Of a stretch of 43,015 nucleotides of DNA, positions 40,706 to 43,015 are shown one piece after another (the stretch's first letter is position 1; each line of letters opens with the position of its first letter). Under the pieces are notes generated by a model. That model was not told the DNA's origin, ran no database searches, and saw only the letters and a list, made by a program, of their open reading frames with translations. A program made the position numbers and the translations under genes. This DNA comes from Actinomyces sp. ZJ308 (GTDB taxonomy: Bacteria > Actinomycetota > Actinomycetes > Actinomycetales > Actinomycetaceae), in contig NZ_JAAIJY010000030.1 in NCBI RefSeq assembly GCF_011752065.1, positions 1 through 43,015 on the forward strand. Reading direction: 5' to 3'.

Positions 40706-42214
40706 ATGACGAGCACCGACGAGCACCGTGCGACCACGGGCCACAGCGGGCCGGGTGCCGAGCACCACGCCCTCGCCCTCGACCTCGGCTCCAGCTCCGT
40801 GCGAGCGGTTCTGGGAAGCTACCGGCAAGGGGTCGTGAGCACCGAGGAGGTCTACCGGCTCCACCACCGGGCGGTGGACGACCACGGCACCCTCACCTGG
40901 GACCTCGAGCGCATCATGGACGGTGCTCGTCGGAGCATCGTCGAGGCGACACGGCGCCTGGGGCGCCTGCCCGACTCCATCGGGATCGACACCTGGGGCG
41001 TCGACTACGGACTCCTCGACGCCCAGGGCGCCCTGCTGCGCGCTCCACGCGCCTACCGCGACCGGCGCATGTCCCGCTGGGCCGCGGACCTGGACCGGGC
41101 CATCACCCCGCAGGCGGCCTGGCGGGAGACCGGCATCCTGCCCCAGCAGATCAACACGGTCTACCAGCTCTACGCGGACCTGAGGGAGGAGCCCGACCTT
41201 GTTGAGCGAGTCGACCGTCTCCTGCCGCTGCCCGACCTGGTGGCGCACCTGCTCGGTGCCCCGGTCGGGGCGGGGCGGGCGATCGCCTCGACCACCGGGC
41301 TCGCCTCGCCGGGGGCGCGCCACTGGTCGCCGCAGGTGCTTGAGGCCGCCGGGATCCCCGAGCGGTGGATGCCCCCGCTCGTCGACGACGCCACGGCGGC
41401 CGGGACGACGCCGGAGGGGATCACCATCGTGCGGCCCGGCGGGCACGACACCGCCTGCGCCGTCCACGCGCTCGGACTGGCGGATGACGAGGTGCGCCTG
41501 TTCATCTCCTCGGGGTCGTGGAGCCTCATCGGGGCCACCGTTCCCCGACCCGTCCTGGGCGAGGCGGCGCTGCGAGCCGGACTGACCAACGAGGTCCGCA
41601 CCGACGGAGGCATCCGGCTCCTGCGCAACCTCACTGGGTTCTGGCTGCTCCAGGAGTGCCAGCGATCCTGGAACGAGCCCGACACAGGGGCGCTGGTCAA
41701 GGCGGCGGGGGAGTGCGCCTCGCTCGGCGTGGTGATCGACCCCGACGACGAGCTCTTCGCAGCCCCCGGGGACATGCCCGACAAGATCGCCCAGTGGTGC
41801 CGCCTCCACTACGAGGTGGCGCCTGAGGGGCCCGCGCAGACGGTCCGGCTCATCCTGGAGTCCCTTGCCTGCGCCCACGCCGCCTACGCCCAGGGACTGC
41901 AGGACGTCGTCGGCGACCTGCTCGACCCCGCCGCCCCGATCCACCTGGTGGGAGGCGGTGCGCGCAACAGCCTTCTTCCGGCAATGACGGCGGCGGCCTG
42001 CCAGCGCAGGGTCGTTGTCGGTACCCCGGAGGCCAGCGCCCTGGGCAACATCCTCGCCCAGCTCGAGGCCGTCGGGGTACTCGACCCGGCCACGCGTGGC
42101 GAGGTGCTGCGCCGCAGCGTCCGCCCCGTCGAGGTCGGTGCCTCGGACTCCATCACGGATCCCGCCTCCTTCAACGCCATGCGAGAGCGGCTGCTCAACG
42201 CCACCGCCCACTGA
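40706..42214 (+). CDS. Rhamnulokinase-family sugar kinase (probable L-fuculokinase)
   Basis: 502 residues, FGGY family. The sequence is closer to RhaB than to E. coli FucK: LDLGSSSVRAVLG at the ATP site, DTWGVDYGLLD, AYRDRR, ISSGSWSLIG and LTGFWLLQECQRSW. Context (fucI, fucA, fucU) makes L-fuculose the likely substrate, phosphorylated at O1. ATG 40706 is 12 bp after fucI. N-terminal 22 residues precede the fold. Some members of this group are annotated as rhamnulokinase; no rhamnose isomerase is present here. Confidence 0.87.
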   Translation: MTSTDEHRATTGHSGPGAEHHALALDLGSSSVRAVLGSYRQGVVSTEEVYRLHHRAVDDHGTLTWDLERIMDGARRSIVEATRRLGRLPDSIGIDTWGVDYGLLDAQGALLRAPRAYRDRRMSRWAADLDRAITPQAAWRETGILPQQINTVYQLYADLREEPDLVERVDRLLPLPDLVAHLLGAPVGAGRAIASTTGLASPGARHWSPQVLEAAGIPERWMPPLVDDATAAGTTPEGITIVRPGGHDTACAVHALGLADDEVRLFISSGSWSLIGATVPRPVLGEAALRAGLTNEVRTDGGIRLLRNLTGFWLLQECQRSWNEPDTGALVKAAGECASLGVVIDPDDELFAAPGDMPDKIAQWCRLHYEVAPEGPAQTVRLILESLACAHAAYAQGLQDVVGDLLDPAAPIHLVGGGARNSLLPAMTAAACQRRVVVGTPEASALGNILAQLEAVGVLDPATRGEVLRRSVRPVEVGASDSITDPASFNAMRERLLNATAH

Positions 42215-42283
42215 CCGGGGCGCACCAGCACGTATCCATCCACGACCCGAACACCCGCCAACTCACATACGAAAGGAGCGACG

Positions 42284-42715
42284 ATGCTCCGCAACATTCC
42301 CGCCAACCTCTCACCCGACCTCGTCAAGATCCTGCTCGAGATGGGCCACGGGGACGAGATCCTCCTGGCCGACGCGAACTTCCCCGGACACCACCTCCAC
42401 CCCACCACGGTGCGGGCCGACGGACTGGGGATTCCCGACCTGCTGAGATCCATCCTCACGCTCATGCCCCTGGACCGGTACAGCAGCTACCAGGTGGCCC
42501 TCATGGAGACGGTCGGTGACGATCCCCGGCCCCCGGTGTGGGACGTCTACGAGCAGATCTGGAACGAGGCCGAGAAGGATGCCGGGCCCGTGAGCGTCAG
42601 GACGATCGAGCGCATGGCCTTCTACGACTACACCCCGAGCGTCTACGCCGTCGTCGTCACCGGGGAGACCGCCCTGTACGGAAACCTCATCCTCAAGAAG
42701 GGCGTGCTGTCATGA
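42284..42715 (+). CDS. fucU: L-fucose mutarotase
   Basis: 143 residues, RbsD/FucU family. Interconverts α- and β-L-fucose to feed FucI. LLEMGHGDEILLADANFPG at the N-terminus holds the catalytic His-Asp motif. ATG 42284 has AAGGAG about 7 nt upstream. It overlaps the fucP start by 4 bp (ATGA), so FucP translation is coupled to it. Confidence 0.94.
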   Translation: MLRNIPANLSPDLVKILLEMGHGDEILLADANFPGHHLHPTTVRADGLGIPDLLRSILTLMPLDRYSSYQVALMETVGDDPRPPVWDVYEQIWNEAEKDAGPVSVRTIERMAFYDYTPSVYAVVVTGETALYGNLILKKGVLS

Positions 42716-42885
42716 CTGCCATCCGACCCGCTGCGGCCGGTGTCGAGGCGGGTCCCGCCCAGGAGGCCCGCTCCAGCCGTGGATTCCTGTACCCCGGGAT
42801 GGTGGTGCCCTTCTGCCTGCTGGTCTCCTGCTTCGCCGCCTGGGGTCTGGCCGGGAACATGACTGACCCGCTGGTCAAGGTGTGA
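42712..42885 (+). pseudogene. fucP: L-fucose permease, truncated by IS after codon 57
   Basis: The 57 remaining residues end in CLLVSCFAAWGLAGNMTDPLVKV, the first helix of FucP-type L-fucose:H+ symporters (WGxANNMxDPLxK pattern). The next codon, TGA (42883-42885), is the first three bases of the IS terminus, giving an exact stop. The rest of the gene (about 370 codons expected) lies beyond the IS, if anywhere. The product cannot transport. Fucose uptake would need another permease. Confidence 0.88.
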
Positions 42886-43015
42886 ATCGCCCCGGGTTTG
42901 ATGGAGGCAGTGATGACACGGAAGGATCACTGTCATGGGACAGAAGAAGTACCCCGATGAGCTGCGCGAGCGAGCCACGAGGATGACCTTGGAGGCACTG
43001 GCCGACCCGGCGCGG
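42883..43015 (+). mobile_element. IS3-like insertion sequence, terminal part (right copy)
   Basis: 133 bp beginning TGAATCGCCCCGGG, identical to the reverse complement of 1-133. It carries the transposase start and runs off the window edge. It is inserted in fucP. The transposase is read outward, so the two copies face away from each other. Confidence 0.88.
42935..43015 (+). CDS. IS3-family transposase OrfA, N-terminal fragment
   Basis: ATG 42935, 27 residues to the window edge, identical to the fragment at 1-81. GGAAGG (42920-42925) is 9 nt upstream. Only the beginning of the helix-turn-helix region is visible. Confidence 0.8.
   Translation, partial: MGQKKYPDELRERATRMTLEALADPAR

Noticed and set aside
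38834-42211. A 1125-codon open frame on the minus strand across fucI and the kinase
   Set aside because: It lies antisense to two clearly real genes, has Gly/Val/Asp-rich composition typical of reverse-strand shadows at high GC, and shows no domain.
1-43015. The whole window as a composite transposon bounded by two IS copies
   Set aside because: The interior holds essential core genes in conserved actinobacterial order (murA, ddl, recG, lexA, rpmB); independent insertions explain the ends better.

Overview
The window is high-GC actinobacterial chromosome, most likely Actinomyces or a close relative. This is inferred from composition and from gene order: miaA-dapF-hflX-lexA-LysM gene-nrdR and iclR-leuCD, then plsC-gpsA-ddl-thiL-rpmB-DAK2-recG-rsmD, is an actinobacterial backbone also known in part from Mycobacterium and Corynebacterium. 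Many genes start 6-7 nt after a TANNNT -10 hexamer, as expected of leaderless actinobacterial mRNAs. No tRNA, rRNA, CRISPR array or prophage was seen.

Layout. (1) 1-133: outer end of an IS3-like element, transposase facing out of the window. (2) 134-5282: remainder of an Fe-S/FTR1-P19-type metal import operon (DUF2318 membrane protein cut by the IS, two FtsX/MacB-like permeases of which one has a His-rich loop, an ABC ATPase and an FMN-binding lipoprotein). (3) 5394-8779: two YbjN-domain proteins, miaA, dapF. (4) 8866-13890: a BrnQ-type carrier, two MFS transporters and an RsmC-like methyltransferase, lying between dapF and hflX. (5) 13923-17691: hflX behind a structured leader with a 7-codon upstream ORF, then a DinG-type helicase. 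(6) 17813-21215: L-lactate dehydrogenase, then the divergent SOS pair lexA / LysM membrane protein with three LexA boxes, then nrdR. (7) 21276-25661: a GT4 glycosyltransferase, and an IclR regulator divergent from leuCD. (8) 25912-37972: murA, plsC, gpsA, an AMIN-like lipoprotein, ddl, thiL, rpmB, a DAK2/FakA-like kinase, recG, rsmD. (9) 38042-42885: L-fucose utilisation (fuculose-1-phosphate aldolase, divergent from fucI, a kinase, fucU and fucP), with fucP cut after codon 57 by a second copy of the same IS. (10) 42883-43015: that IS copy, again facing outward.

The first and last 133 bp are perfect inverted copies of each other, so the segment sits between two inverted IS copies. The genes between are core functions, so this is not a composite transposon. 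Each IS cuts an operon: metal/iron uptake on the left, fucose import on the right.

The most interesting signal is the hflX leader (13923-14042). A leaderless ORF MWILRMR, ending in the Arg-X-Arg pattern associated with macrolide-dependent ribosome stalling, overlaps one strand of a 13-bp long-range helix. The other strand holds the hflX Shine-Dalgarno sequence. This is the design of an erm-type translational attenuator, placed on a ribosome-splitting GTPase. Second-tier signals are a four-segment alternative pairing in the murA 5' UTR, a 49-codon ORF ending on the leuC Shine-Dalgarno, paired operator-like repeats at the fuc promoter, and back-to-back divergent leaderless promoters at 12483-12500.
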